NCBI GenBank assembly: GCA_036365515.1
Contig: CM070877.1
Location: 111,430,011 to 111,494,010, forward strand
Direction of reading: 5' to 3'
Length of the DNA: 64,000 bases
From: Torymus aiolomorphi
Lineage: Eukaryota; Arthropoda; Insecta; Hymenoptera; Torymidae
The notes under the pieces were generated by a model. It saw only the letters and a list, made by a program, of their open reading frames with translations, did not search any database and had not been told where the DNA came from. Position 1 is the stretch's first letter; the number at the start of each line of letters is the position of its first letter. The position numbers were made by a program, and so were the translations under genes. Below, in pieces: positions 1 to 12,628 of this stretch.

Positions 1-722
1 GGATGATAAAACTAAATTGTGGAATAAAAGGGAAAAATTTAATAAATCGATTTTAAGTAGAATGAATTTAGTAAGTCCAAAACAGCAAGAACGCTTTTTT
101 TTCAAGAATGTTATTATTGCATGTCAAAAAAGAGACTTCGTATGAATATTTAAGAACATACGACGACATTGCATATTCAAGTTATTTCGTAGATGCTAAG
201 GCTAGAAATTTGATTGTAACAGATGAAGAGTGTAATAAATGCTTAGAAAAATCATCTCAATACAGATTTCTTCGAAGTATGTGTAATCTATTTGCTTACA
301 TATGTGTTTTTCATAATCCAGTTAATGCTATCAAACTATTTCAAAAGTATAAAGTTCATTTCTATCCATTAAAAATGAATGAAGAAGAAGGCTAACAATA
401 TGCATTGAGTGTAATAAATAAGATCGTAACATTGCATGGTTTTTCTTTACTTGATTTTAACTTGCCAGTACTACAAAACACATATGTTTTTACGATGATA
501 ACACAGTTGTAAACCATATTGATAAGAAAGTATTATGAATGATAACATTTTTACATTAACAGATACTCAGAGAATCATTTTTAACACTGTGAATAATGCA
601 ATATATGAAAAATTAAGTAATAAGTGTATTTTTGTTGTTGGTCCTGGAGGTAGCGGGTAAAGTTATTTACTAAATACATTAATTTTATATTTTACAATAA
701 ATCATATCAATATTTTACCGGT
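1..722 (+). pseudogene. Helitron-type PIF1 helicase, N-terminal/central part, decayed
   Basis: Plus-strand reading in shifting frames gives a Helitron-type helicase. The longest open piece, about 108-395, has a stretch ending LFAYICVFHNPVNA, the segment that in Helitron RepHel proteins precedes the PIF1 ATPase domain. At 540-720 a second piece reads TLTDTQRIIFNTV and then a Walker A motif, VVGPGGSG, followed by a stop codon where the lysine should be. Similarity ends near 722, where a Mutator-like element begins, and resumes at 3,526. The protein would be a 5'-3' DNA helicase for rolling-circle transposition. The N-terminal Rep domain is not in the window. Several frameshifts and stops show a dead copy. 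A second copy of the same family lies at 55,397-58,500 on the other strand. Confidence 0.8.
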
Positions 723-750
723 TGGCATAGACCGGAATAGCCGAAAATTC

Positions 751-1832
751 ATTAAGGGAAGAAGGTACCGATTTTTTGCCAAAAAATCGATTTTTTTTAT
801 CGTTTTAAACTATTTTTTAGCCATTTTTCTACCCGAAAACCTATTCCTAATGTCATAATTTTCATATAATTGTTTAATTTGATTTATTTTAACATTTATC
901 GTTAAAAACACAATTTAGCGTCTTTTGCATTTTTTTATAATACTTTTCTCTTTTTGACAAATCCAGTTCATGTACAATTATACCTCTACATCGCTAATTT
1001 CCCTGTGAAACTACATAATTACTATTCAATTTTGATATTTAAACTTAGTTTGCTCATATAATTTTATAAATAAATCGTCCAGCTGTTATAATAAACTCCA
1101 TTTGAATCGAGCCATCTATATCGACCGTCTTATCGACTACGGCCCATTCGTTACACAAAATAAGGAACAGAGAACAGGTGTAGTACATGGGTACTATATC
1201 TATATACATAAGATACAAGTGTTGTTCCTCATATACATATATACACGGAGAAAAATTCGCCGAGTGTGCTAACCTATGATCAGCGCGACAGCAGCGCTCT
1301 TCGTTCGGCGCAGTCAGCGAGCGGAAAAGGCGCTGCTGTTGTGCATTTCACGCGCGCAGCATCTACTCCCCACTGTTCGGCGTAAAGGCTGTACTTTTTC
1401 GGTGCAGTGGCTACTCTTTTTCTTGATCTCGCTCGGGGTGGCGCTGTCTAGTATACCGAAACGGTGTAACAGGCGCGCCATTCGAGGTAGCTGTTACCCG
1501 GATTGAATGTATAGTCGCTATACTACCGCAAATCGGCGCTACCCGTAAACCTCGAGAGTAGGAGCTGCGCCGAATTTTTCTCCGTGTAGATATAGTAACC
1601 TATGTTACTTGCTGTATCTATTCCGTTCCTTTTTGTACATAGCAGGTCTAACTTCACGTTTATTGTGTTTCTCAGTTGATAAAAAAATCGTATATATTAT
1701 CCTCAAAAATTTGTTTAGTTTTGCTGCAGTAAAATTGTAATTAAAATTCATTGAAAAAGTTTGATAACACTTATCACACAATATTAATATTTAATTAATA
1801 ATTAAATAATAATAAAAAATCATTATTAAAAA
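751..1832 (+). repeat. Non-coding arm of the Mutator-like element, copy 1
   Basis: The sequence from TTAAGGGAAGAAGGTACCG at 751 to the AT-rich block ending near 1,832 is repeated in inverse orientation at 8,983-8,229 with high identity. The copies differ by point changes and by a 343-bp MITE present only here. No coding capacity is apparent. It probably represents a terminal region of the Mutator-like transposon, since it sits beside the transposase relic. Confidence 0.75.
1244..1586. mobile_element. 343-bp MITE with TA target duplication
   Basis: The terminal inverted repeat is CACGGAGAAAAATTCG at the left and its complement at the right. The element is flanked on both sides by TA. The second copy of the host repeat (8,229-8,983) lacks the element and carries a single TA at the corresponding place, so boundaries and duplication are established by an empty site. 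The interior is GC-richer than its surroundings and has no convincing ORF. TA duplication fits a Tc1/mariner-type mobiliser, but no transposase is linked to it. Confidence 0.85.
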
Positions 1833-1999
1833 GTGTTTGCTTCTTGTAAATATTCAATTTTGTTTTGAAAATGCACATTTTATCCAGTAAGTGGCATGTG
1901 CCAAGAAGCAAATATGTTTCTAAAAAAAAAAGAAAAAACAAATGCAAATGATGGTGGATAAACGAAAAAATTGATAGCGGTGAGGCCCTGAAAAGACAG

Positions 2000-2930
2000 C
2001 GGTGAAAATAAAACTAAACAGCCCTGTTAATATAAGTGAAAGTGATGAATTCATTCTGGTTCACACAAGTTTCTTTTGTAATTTTTAAAAAGAAACAATT
2101 TGTAGTGCTTGTTCTAGAAAATGTGATAGTACTTCAATAACTGAGAGAAACAGATTGTGTGTAAAACTAGTGCTATACTGTAAAAATTATGAAACTGTTA
2201 TCAGAGAAAATTTTACAAGTGCACTAATGGAATCTACAAATAATAGACAAGCAGTATTTGTGGCGAACCAAAAAGCTGTAGAATCTACCAATGATATCCA
2301 AAATATAACATTTGGTTCGAAGCTCACAAGAGCAGTCAAGAATGTAATGCCAATTATGAGGATACTTCTGGTAGTATGGAAGTTCAGGCTGCTGTGAACA
2401 TTTGGAGTCACTTGGTTCGAAAGAATGGTATGAGGTATTTAACACTTCTGTCTGATGGAGATGCAAAAACTTGAACTCGGCTGAATGAAGTGGCACCTTA
2501 TGGAAAATCTATTTTAATATAATAAGAAGAATGCATCAACCATGTACAAAAGCGAATGGGTAATTAAAGATCTCAGAGAATTTGCTACTAAAGAAAAGCT
2601 TGGTGGAAAGTCAGATGGAACGCTTACAGTTACTAAAATTAATGAGTTGCAGAAATATTACAGAAGAGCAATTGTCAATAATACGTATGATTTGAAGAGA
2701 TGCCATCCAAGCTAGTTTATAGCATTGTTCGTCGACAGACCAAAGATCTGCAGCAGATGTCCAAAGGGTTCTCCATTATGGTGCTTTTTTAATAAATGAG
2801 AATGAAACAGATCAAAGAAAGGATTGGCATATTCCAAAATATCAGAGAAGCTTTATTGTACAGAGAAAGCGAAACAAGTCAAGCGACTACAGAGCTGGTG
2901 AACCATTAAATTAACCATTAACCAGTAAAT
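2000..2930 (+). pseudogene. Mutator-like transposase relic
   Basis: Reading across frames, 2,355-2,560 gives YEDTSGSMEVQAAVNIWSHL, then RKNGMRYLTLLSDGDAKT and ECINHVQKRMGN. This order (an ME.xAA..W block, Y.T.LSDGD, ECxNHxxKRMG) is characteristic of the arthropod Mutator-like transposase family, in which the aspartate of SDGD and the CxNH histidine belong to the catalytic region. Further on, KSDGTLTVTKINELQKYY and then CSRCPKGSPLWC match the C-terminal helix and cysteine-containing tail of the family. At least four frame changes and several stops show the gene is dead. The first ~150 codons are not recognisable. Confidence 0.7.
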
Positions 2931-3432
2931 AATTGTTTGATACATAATTTATATAATTTTTCATTAAAATATGTTTGCTTATGTTTAAAGTCATTTTTAA
3001 GCATGATCAGTTTTTGTAGTAGTTTGTGTTGTTTAGCGCAACCAGTTTTGATGTATGGGTTTGGGTTTTTTGGGTTCATTTTCTAGAATATATTTACTGC
3101 AAAATTACATTGAGACTTGTAGGTTACACCTTAATTTTCAATTCCTGTTCCACCATAAAATCATTAAAAATACAAGTTTTTTAATAAATAAAAAGTAACT
3201 TAAGACTTATTAGCAATATAAAAAATAAAATCAGCTTTTGACTAATATTGCAATGTAAATTCCTTTATTTGGGTGCCAAAAATATGTATCTTCGAACTTG
3301 CGCATATTGATCGAAAGCCATTGCGCAGAATGCTAACTGAATATATACCTTTTTTACAGGTGTTTTGGCCAGTGCAGCTTATAAAATCTCTAAAATTGGA
3401 CCAATAGAGGTGATTTTGGTCTACTTTTTGTG

Positions 3433-3434
3433 TG

Positions 3435-3510
<76 letters not shown>
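3433..3510. repeat. (TA)n microsatellite
   Basis: About 75 bp of nearly pure TA dinucleotide lies at the right edge of the Mutator-like insertion, directly before the helicase coding sequence resumes. The preceding stretch from 2,930 to 3,433 is AT-rich and shows nothing recognisable. Confidence 0.95.
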
Positions 3511-3513
<3 letters not shown>

Positions 3514-3525
3514 CAATAAAAAAAA

Positions 3526-4155
3526 ATGGCCTTTCCTATACCTCCTTCCCTTAAAGGGGGAAAAACTGTACATACAACATTTAAATTAGCTTTAAATGTC
3601 GATAAGCGAAGTACGTGCAATATTACTCTAAATAGTAAAGGTGATCAAAAAATACAACAAGTTGAAGTTATTATTTGGGATAAAATTACAATGACTTCCA
3701 AAAACGCGTTTGAAGCGGTAGACCTTATGTTCAGAGACGTATGTAATAACAACGAGATTTTTGGAGGAAAAGTTGTAATTGTTTCAGATGATTTTCGACA
3801 AACGTTACCGATTGTTAGGCGCGGAAATAGAACCTAAATTATAGAAAATTGTGTCAAAAACAGCCTCATATGAAATAATTTTCGAACTATGTCTTTCAAA
3901 GATAATAAACGAGTCACTGAAATAGATATTGAATTCAAAAGATTGCTTTTATCAATTGGTGAAGATAAATTTTCTACGAAATTTGAATATGATAATAACG
4001 TTAATAAAATTCGTAATGAAATTTTGTCACGTTGCAATCTTATAGATGAAATATATGGCGAAAGTATAGATATTAATAATCAAGAATTTTATGAAAGCAT
4101 AATTTTGGCTCATAAACATTCAGATGTTTTAGAAATGAATGAACAAATATTATTA
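3526..4155 (+). pseudogene. Helitron-type PIF1 helicase, continuation
   Basis: Continues the gene broken at 722. The pieces read LKGGKTVHTTFKLALNV (helicase motif Ia region), EVIIWDKITMTSKNAFEAVD (Walker B position; the usual DE is DK here), then GGKVVIVSDDFRQTLPIV (motif III-like SGDFRQ, here SDDFRQ) and, after a stop at 3,835, FKDNKRVTEIDIEFKRLLL and YESIILAHKHSDVLEMNEQI. Coding similarity ends at 4,155, where HINE-X copy 1 was inserted. The C-terminal helicase motifs are absent from this copy. The changed Walker B and SGDFRQ residues, together with the stops, indicate loss of function. Confidence 0.8.
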
Positions 4156-4869
4156 AAAAAACCGCTGCCAATTCATTAGCAAGATGCTTCATCAAACTAA
4201 TTTATCGATTCCATTTTTTAAATTTAAAAAACAAAAGTAAATTTTTCACAACAAAACTTTATTAATAAATAAAACTGTTTTCTTTGTGGATCTTTGTTGT
4301 TTGTTAAACAATTTGACTGAATATAAAAAATATCTTTTTTGTTTTTTCATTTATGTATCCTATACAAACAATTAATTATTGTTATAAAAAATTTTAAAGA
4401 AATACATTAGTTTGAGAAAGAAAAGTATGTATTGGCAATAATCTAATAAATATTTGTTTTGAAACAGGTATTTAACTACTATCCTGCTCGACTTAGTGGT
4501 TTAAAGTTAATCCATCATTGTAACAATCATACAAATATAATAACTAAGTTATACTTCTTAACAAAAGACAACAAATCGTTTTGAAATTTAATAGAGAGGT
4601 AGTTTTTTCATATTTAAGAATCGATATTTTTATGAAATATTTTTATGAAATTTTTACGAAATTCATATTTTGAAAGTCAATTATTATCGTTGCCCTAGTA
4701 CACGTTGTCGCGGGACTCAATCTGAAATTACTTTCTCGGGGATATGCCCTAGTACACAATAATTATTTTATTTATATATGATATAAAAATTAAATAGAAC
4801 TATTGCATATTTTGCTCTAAAACTTTATATTTGTGTTTTGGGGCTAATTTGGAATTAGTAAAAAAATTT

Positions 4870-5575
4870 TGACCAACATAACCTCTTGAAATTTTAACAC
4901 AATGTTGTACTCGATAAGTGTAATAAGTGGTAACAATTTTGAGTCAATCAATCGAATATTCTTTTTAAAAATGCAAATATAAAAAATTTATAAAAAAATT
5001 TTAACCTCAAATATCTTTGGTTACAACGGTCAGATTTTTTTCAGCAAAGAACTGAATCCTTAGATATAAAAAAGCTAATTCTTTGCCAAATTTCAAAACG
5101 ATTGATTGACTTTTACTCCTAATATCGTTAACGAAAGTAAACGCACTTATTTTCGAAAATAATTTTTTTCTCGGAAGCAAATCAACATAAACTCTTGAAA
5201 TTTTAACATAATTTATTTTGTACTCGATAAGTATAATAAGTGGTAAAATTTTTGAATCAATCAATCGAATATTCTTTTTAAAAATGCAAATATAAGAAAT
5301 TTATAAAAAATTTTTAACCTCAAATATCTTTGGTCCCAACAGTCAGATTTTTTTGGACAAAGAACTGACTCCTTAGATATAAAACAGCTAATTCTCTGCC
5401 AAATTTCAAAACGATTCATTAACTTTTACTCCTGTTATCATAAAGGAAAGAAAACGCGCATTTTTTCAAAAATAATTTTTTTCTTGGAAACAAATCAACA
5501 TAAAATTCAAATTTTAACACAATGTTGTACTCGATAAGTGTAATAAGTGGTAAAAATATTGAGTGGAAAAATGAA
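4870..5575. repeat. ~310-bp tandem repeat, about 2.2 units
   Basis: The phrase CTTGAAATTTTAACA followed by TGTACTCGATAAGTGTAATA recurs near 4,885, 5,190 and 5,505, and the sequence between (CTCAAATATCTTTGGT, AAGAACTGA.TCCTTAGATATA) is repeated as well. The units lie inside HINE-X copy 1 and are not seen in the other four copies. Confidence 0.8.
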
Positions 5576-6602
5576 AACGTTTTTGTGATATTAATTAGAG
5601 AAATATAAACCATATTTTCATTAATAACAAATGACAGGCTAGAGATAATTTAAATTAAAAGAAAAGAAATTGTAGGTAATTTAAAGACCTTTTAATAAAA
5701 ATTTAGTTTATTAAGTAATACTGGATGAAACAAATTAAAAAATCAAAAAAACGAAAAATTCAAAATCGTTTTTTGGTTATAAAAAAAAATTCATAACTCA
5801 CAAATAAATTATAATAATGCAGAATATGATGCATTCATAATGCATAATTTATAATTATAATAGATTATAATAGATATAATTTTTAAACATTTTAATTCAT
5901 TTTGTTACACATCATTGGAGTTATGAGTTTAAAAAAAAAAACACGTTTTTGTTTTTGATGATAACTAAAGAACCGTGATAGATAGAAAATTATTTTTTTT
6001 TGGAAAATATAGGTATTTTAATTCTCTTTCGAATGCCACCCACCCCATTCAGATACATAGATCCGTTCTCGAGAAATTACGATTTTTAAAAAATGTCAAA
6101 AAATTTTTAACCTCAAATATCTCTGAAATTTATGGACCAATCATTTTGTCCAAAGAACTCGACCGAGAACTATAAAAAATCTACCTCTAAAAGGAATTTT
6201 GAAGCCATTAAGTCAATTTTACTCTTGTAATCGTTGGACATACAAAACTGATTTTTTTCATTTTTCAATTTTTTACTTAAAATCTAGCCTACAGAATGTA
6301 TTCAAATTTTAACAGATTATAGCTATTTATATTCTGCATTATCAGAATTTTTCTCAAAAAATTGACCGTTTAGTTTAGGAGTTATAAGCTTTTTTAAAAA
6401 GCACGTTTTTGTTAAGAACAAAGAACCGTGACAGCTAGAGAAATTTTTTTTTTTAGAAAATATAGGTATTTTAATGCTCTTTCGAATGCTATTCATTCGA
6501 TTCAAATATCTCGATCTTATCATTAAAAAAAAGCGAAAATCAATTTTGAGGAAATCGAAAATTCGAAATAAAACAAAAACGCATCGGCGAATCAAAAAAC
6601 GA

Positions 6603-7322
6603 GTTCATTCCCATCTTAAGGTGATGTGAAATACCGACATAATTTCCAAACATGGATATCTCATGAAAATACCAATAGAATCGTCCAAAAAAAAATCTGA
6701 GTATAGTATTAACATATACGGAGCGCTTGACGTTCGTGTTTTTCCAAAAAAATGATGAGAATTTATTTAATTAAATAAAAACCGTACTGTCGGTAAGTAG
6801 GAATCTGCAATTAAGCTACTTTTCAAACATGGATATCTCATGAAAATACCAATAGAATCACCCAAAAAAAAAATCTGAATATAGTGTTTACGTGTACGGA
6901 GCGCTTGACGTTCGTCTTTTTCCAAATAAACTTTTAAATGTTGATTTAAAAAATATTGAAATTCACGGTTTCACATGGCCTTAACAAATATGGCGACTTC
7001 TTTCCCTGAAAAGCGGGACAAAAGTTAGATTTGTTTCCCTCTTTCAACAAATTTAACGTTTAATATGGCTATATTTCCCTCTTTTTGCCGGCCGCCGCCC
7101 ATGTTTACAAACACTCCCCATATTTCCGTCGGTCCCACTTTCCAAATAAAAAAGTGGCCACAGTTGAGATAGGAATAAAGTACTATATGTAACTCGGGAG
7201 AAAAGTCGATGATTCCCTCGGGTGATCATTGCCTTCGCTTCGCTTCGCTTCGCTTCGCTTCGCTTCGCTCGCTCGGGCAGTGAACCCACCCGCGACTTTT
7301 CTCCCTTGTTACATAATGTACT
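6603..7322. repeat. Composite insertion in HINE-X copy 1: ~185-bp direct repeat plus 144-bp MITE
   Basis: In the other HINE-X copies AAAAAACGGA runs straight into TTTTTGACCCGCC. Here about 720 bp separates those motifs. It contains a direct repeat at 6,640-6,745 and 6,825-6,925 (GATATCTCATGAAAATACCA, then GGAGCGCTTGACGTTCGT). At its right end is a small inverted-repeat element, 7,179-7,322, with arms AGTACTATATGTAAC.. and ..GTTACATAATGTACT around a (CTTCG)n pentamer array at 7,233-7,270. Confidence 0.6.
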
Positions 7323-7413
7323 ATTTTGACTCGCCGTCACAAAAAGAAAACAAAAAAAATGAGATCTGCACGGTTACAATCGCTAATCGCTCGAGTAGAA
7401 GCTGAGATCCAAG

Positions 7414-7415
<2 letters not shown>

Positions 7416-7464
<49 letters not shown>

Positions 7465-7492
7465 GCACGCACGCACGCACGCACGCACACAC
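7416..7492. repeat. (CA)n/(GCAC)n microsatellite of HINE-X
   Basis: Pure CA repeat followed by a GCAC-type variant run. A TG/CA tract at this position is a constant feature of the family: also 13,820-13,850, 17,044-17,112, 34,374-34,453 and 45,970-46,040. Confidence 0.95.
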
Positions 7493-7613
7493 ATCCATAC
7501 AGACATTTTTCAAAAATCATGTATTTTAATTCCTAACACCTCGAAAAACCATTATAACATGTTTTTACAATAACTCAAAAAATTACTATCACAAAGCTTC
7601 CTCTAGAAGGAAG

Positions 7614-8139
<526 letters not shown>

Positions 8140-8228
8140 TTGATTGATTGATGGTTTATTAATTCGCTAAGGGCTCGTGGTCCTTAGTAGCCAGTGGCAA
8201 TACAAGTATCACAATAAAATATAAATTC

Positions 8229-8983
8229 GCTAACACTTTTTAATAATGATTTTTTATTATTATTTAATTATTAATTAAATATTAATATTGTGTGATAAGT
8301 GTTATCAAACTTTTTCAATGAATTTTAATTACAATTTTACTGCAGCAAAACTAAACAAATTTTTGAGGATAATATATACGATTTTTTTAATCAACTCACA
8401 AACACAATAAACGTGAAGTTAGGCCCGCTATGTACAAAAAGGAATGGAACAGATACAGCAAGTAACATAGGTTACTATATCTATACATGTATATGAGGAA
8501 CAGCACTTGTATCTTATATATATATAGATATAGTACCTATGTACTATACCTGTTCCCTGTTCCTTATTGCGTGTAACGAACGGGCCGTAGTCGATATAAG
8601 ACGGTCGATATAGATGGCTCGATTCAAATAGAGTTTATTATAACATCTGGACGATTTATTTATAAAATTATATGAGCAAACTAAGTTTAAATATCAAAAT
8701 TTAATAGTAACTATGTAGTTTCAAAGGAAAATTAGCAACGTAGAGTGGTATAATTGTACATGAACTGGATTTGTCAAAAAGAGAAAAGTATTATAAAAAA
8801 TGCAAAAAACGCAAAATTATTTTCTAACGATGAATGTTAAAATAAATCAAATTAAATAATTATATGAAAATTATGACATTAGGAGTAGGTTTTCGGGTAG
8901 AACAATGGCTAAAAAATAGTTTAAAATGATAAAAAAAGAACGATTTTTTGGCCAAAAATCGGTATCTTCTTACCTTAAGCTGA
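8229..8983 (-). repeat. Mutator-like arm, copy 2 (inverted)
   Basis: Reverse complement of 751-1,832 without the 343-bp MITE. Preserves the empty TA site within CATGTATAGATATAG. No transposase is attached on its inner side, so it is either a solo fragment or a non-autonomous copy. The LINE at 8,990 starts immediately to its right. Confidence 0.8.
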
Positions 8984-8989
8984 GCGTCG

Positions 8990-11900
8990 TGGAGATGAGT
9001 GTGCTTAGGAAACCGCGCAGGACCTCTCTTCTGATTTTTGGTCCCAGACAGGAACCGGTGGTCCTGGCGTGATTTGGACGCACGAACTACTGAGTAGGCA
9101 TAGACGGATGGTGGGTATGGAGTACTGAGGGTAAGGGAGGTCCGGACATGGGAATCTTCTTGCTGGTGACTATACCCAGAACATCCATGGAGGCGCCGAG
9201 AGAACGCAATTTCGAGCTGCAGTGGGGGCTCAATTTGATGTCTGTCAAGATGATGGATGAAGAACAGCGGGAGCAGCAAGAGTCGGGTAGGGGTAGACCG
9301 TCCATGATGGCTACCTAAATTAACTACACCGCAGCAAAGGTGCCTCCGAGGGCGTGTATTGCAATGAACGGATTGGAGGTCTCTGATACCTGCTCACTAT
9401 GGCGAGGTTTTATCGGTCATCAAGGCGAGACTTCCAGACGTGAGGGATCGGAGAGGGGTGTGGTAGTAGCCTCAGGTTACTTTCCTTACGACTCAAACGA
9501 TGAACCTCCACCGAAGGACGTATAAGAACTCATTGACTTTTGTAGGTCAAAAAGACTGCATCTTATTCTGGGGTGCGACGCCAACGCGGACCACATTATC
9601 TGGGGAAGCTATGACATTAATGGTAGAGGAGAAGCACCCCTGCAGTGTCTGGTCTCCATGGAACTACACATTTTGAACAGAGGTAGGGAACCGACCTTCT
9701 ACCATTCAGGTAGGAGGGATGTACTAGATCTGACATTGTGTTTGAAGCTGATTAATAGCTGGATCGGAGATTGGAGGATCTCTACCGACCACAGGCATAT
9801 CATCTGTACCTGGGAAAAAGGAGGCATAGGGACCAAGGCCTTTAGGAATCTGAGGAAACGGACTGAGACCCCTACAGGGTACCCTTGGGAACGAACTCCG
9901 AAACTTGAGGCCGGACTTCATCACAATCGAGAGGTTAGAGTACTGGAGGATGGAGCTTAGAATGGCTATCGACATCTCATTTCAGAGGAGTTGTTCGACG
10001 ACCAAACCAAGGGATACCGGACGGACACAAGAACTCCAGGACCTGCGTGCGCCGGGACGTGAGGCGGGTCTTTAACAGGGCTCGGAATACTGGCAGACCG
10101 GAAGACTGGGCCTTCCACAAGGACATACAGTGGCAGTACGGATCTCGCGTTATCGCGGAGAGGAAAAGAGGACGGAGGGACTACTGTGAGGGAATCGAAA
10201 GGTATCTTCACGCAGCTATGCTGAATTACATCCTCGCGAAAAACCCGGAGGTCTAACTGGAAGCTATCCAGTTGACAACGGAGGAGTATGCAACTTCGGA
10301 GGAGGATTGCCTAGGCTCCAAAGTGATTAGATGCTCGAACTGCGCGAGATCTCAGTGATGATTAACGTTCGCGGAAGCGAAGATGAGCCAGGTTGCCGAT
10401 GCTTTCGTCGGGGGGAACGTCGTCGTCACTCCTTGAAGCCAACTTTTCGGACTTTCATCCGAACGTTGAGTCTCAGGCTAGACCTCACGGGGCCCCGGCA
10501 CCGAGGAGGCATCCTTGTATTTGACCGCTCGCATAGTCTCGTCGGAGAGAACTAGGTGGGCCATCAACAATTTCAAGCCCTTCAAGGCTCCAGGAGCTGA
10601 TGGGATACTTCGAGTCTTTCTGTTGGAGGGGATGGAGGTACCCATTGGACACCTGGTCAAAGTCTTTAGAGATAGTATTGCCTTAGCACACGTGCCACGC
10701 TCATGGAAACTGGCCAGAATTGTCTTTATCCCGAAAGCAGGAAAACCTAGCTGTACATCCTTCATCTTTAAGACGTTGGAGATGTTGGTGGATAGGTATT
10801 TGCAGGACGGAGTGCTACCCTGCACTCGACGGTTTATCGCATAGAGAAGTAGCTAGAGAAAAAGGAAATTATGATAGGAGCATTCTTGGACGTGAAAGGG
10901 GCGTTCAACCGCATCTCTACGGAGCCCGAGTAACTATTAAATTGGCTTAAGAGCATGCTGACCAGTTGAACGGTGGAAGCCAAGTTGGACTCCACCAAAG
11001 TCACAGGGATAGTTAGTAGAGGGTGCCCGTAGGGTGGAGTTATGTTCCCCTACCATCTGGTGCCTGGTAGCCAATAGTCTTCTCCGGGCGCTGAATGTTG
11101 GAGAATGCTATGTTCAGGCCTACGTGGACAACTTCCAGATCTTCATAAAAGAAAGGGACATAGAGGCGGCCATGGATGCCATGCAACTTTCACTTAAGAG
11201 GGTGGAACGCGGGTGCGTATCAACGGAACTCTGTGAATCCAGAGAAGATTAATCTTTTCGTATTTACCCGCAAGTATAAGCTTCAATCGCACAGAGCGCC
11301 CACACTGGCGGGCAAAGCTCTGGAGGTGAAGAATTCAGCTAAATACCTCGGAATCGTCCTGGACAGGAAGGTGATCTGGGACAAGCAGGTGTTTACCCAA
11401 CGCGACAGATTCCTGTCGGCTTTTTGGAGGTGTCAGAGGGTTTTTAACAGTACGTTGGACCTCAGCCCCAAGATTATCTTGTGGCTCTACAGGTCCGTCC
11501 TGGTGCTCAGGCTTGCATATGCCTCTGCGGTCTGGTTGCGCAAAACGGGGCTGTTTAGGGTCAGGAAAATACTAGAAGGATTACGAGGACTTTAGGGAGG
11601 GGGCCACGGGCGCAATGCATATTACGCCCACTAGGGCACTGGGAGCAGTGGCGAACGTCGATCTCCTTCACCTCACTATTACCGTAGCTGCAGTCATAGG
11701 TCTAAATCCCAGGGCAGGTGGAGACAAGGTAAGAGGAACATACCCAGTTTCCCGAAGAACTGAGTTCCCTACCAGTCTTGTCTATACAATCGGATGCGAG
11801 AATCCGGCGCTATACCTTTGGAAGGAAGTATGGGATTCTCATGCCATCGAGGCACGACTGAGAAACGGAGAGGGACTGTCTACCGGACAGTGGAGACATC

Positions 11901-12625
11901 TGGTTCACAGATGGCTCGAAGATCGATAGTGGTACCGGCTCTAGATGCTACTGCCGCAAGGACGGAAGGGGTACACTTCTCCGCCTAGGACAGCATGTCA
12001 CAGTTGGCAATCTAAGGTTCACGCCATCATGCAGTGTGTCCAAAGGATTGAAGAACTTGACACTCAGGACAGATGTATCAGCATCTGTTCTGACAGCCAG
12101 GTAGCTCTGAAGGCGTTGACCGTCCACAGCGTAGCTTCGCAGCTGGTCTGGGACTATAACGAGGCGCTAAATAGGCTGGCGGAGAGAAACACGATTTGAC
12201 TCCTCTGGGTACCGGATCATACCGGGATTAGGGGAAACGAAATCGCAGACACGCTCGCAGCACTGGGGACTAACTCCTCTATAGAGGAACCAATGCACTC
12301 AATGGGGATTTCTAAAGCCGTGGTGAGGCAGGCAGTCATCGAATAGATACGGATACTGCACACCAAGGATTCACACCAAGGCAGCAGAAGGGACACCCGG
12401 CTCCTGGTGCACATCATTACGGGGCATGGGTGCTTCAGATACCACTCGACTAAATTAGGGGTGACGGCATGTGGACGGTGCAGATGATGTGACCGGGAGG
12501 ATGAGACGCATATTCACCTCCTGACGAACTGTCTCATATTCGTCAGCTTAAGACACCAGCTATTGCGAAGTCATTTCCCAACAGTCTGCGAAATCAGGGC
12601 AACCCGCTCCGGCAAATTTGCAAAT
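8990..12625 (+). pseudogene. Jockey/R1/I-type LINE, ORF2, decayed
   Basis: A non-LTR retrotransposon ORF2 broken into many frames. The apurinic-type endonuclease is at about 9,340-9,930: VVVASGYFPYDSNDEPP, then LILGCDANADHIIWGS with the conserved D.N..H of the family, and STDHRHI. Reverse transcriptase covers about 10,515-11,260: INNFKPFKAPGADGI, PRSWKLARIVFIPKAGKP and a degenerate YADD box reading AYVDN near 11,125. KYLGIVLDRKV at 11,341 is the post-RT segment. An RNase H relic follows at about 11,880-12,290 (a TDGSK-like start; LLWVPDHTGIRGNEIADTLA in frame at 12,199), then a cysteine-rich tail, ACGRCR..CDREDETHIHLL, at 12,465. Numerous stops and the lost YADD show it is dead. Its 3' end was cut by HINE-X copy 2. 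Confidence 0.85.
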
Positions 12626-12628
12626 ACG

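Larger units (their letters stand above)
725..3525 (+). mobile_element. Decayed Mutator-like DNA transposon inserted in the helicase
   Basis: This block interrupts the helicase pseudogene: coding similarity stops near 722 and restarts at 3,526. It consists of a ~1.1-kb non-coding arm (751-1,832), a transposase relic (about 2,000-2,930), about 500 bp of AT-rich non-coding sequence and a TA microsatellite just before the helicase resumes. The arm has a second, inverted copy at 8,229-8,983. I could not define clean terminal repeats or a target duplication, so both outer edges are uncertain by tens of bases. Confidence 0.6.
4155..7613 (-). mobile_element. HINE-X copy 1 (non-autonomous Helentron-like), expanded
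   Basis: Member of a five-copy family in this window. In element orientation (minus) the 5' end is the palindrome GCTTCCTTCTAGAGGAAGC-like at 7,596-7,613, followed by a TG microsatellite. The 3' end is the hairpin motif near 4,162 (CCGCTGCCAATTCATT on the plus strand) next to an A-run. At 3.46 kb it is over twice as long as its relatives. The extra length comes from ~310-bp tandem repeats at 4,870-5,575 and an insertion at about 6,603-7,322. No coding sequence is recognised. Confidence 0.7.

Noticed and set aside
1276..1506. 76-aa ORF within the first MITE
   Set aside because: Lies inside a non-autonomous element, no motif; the open frame is explained by higher GC content.
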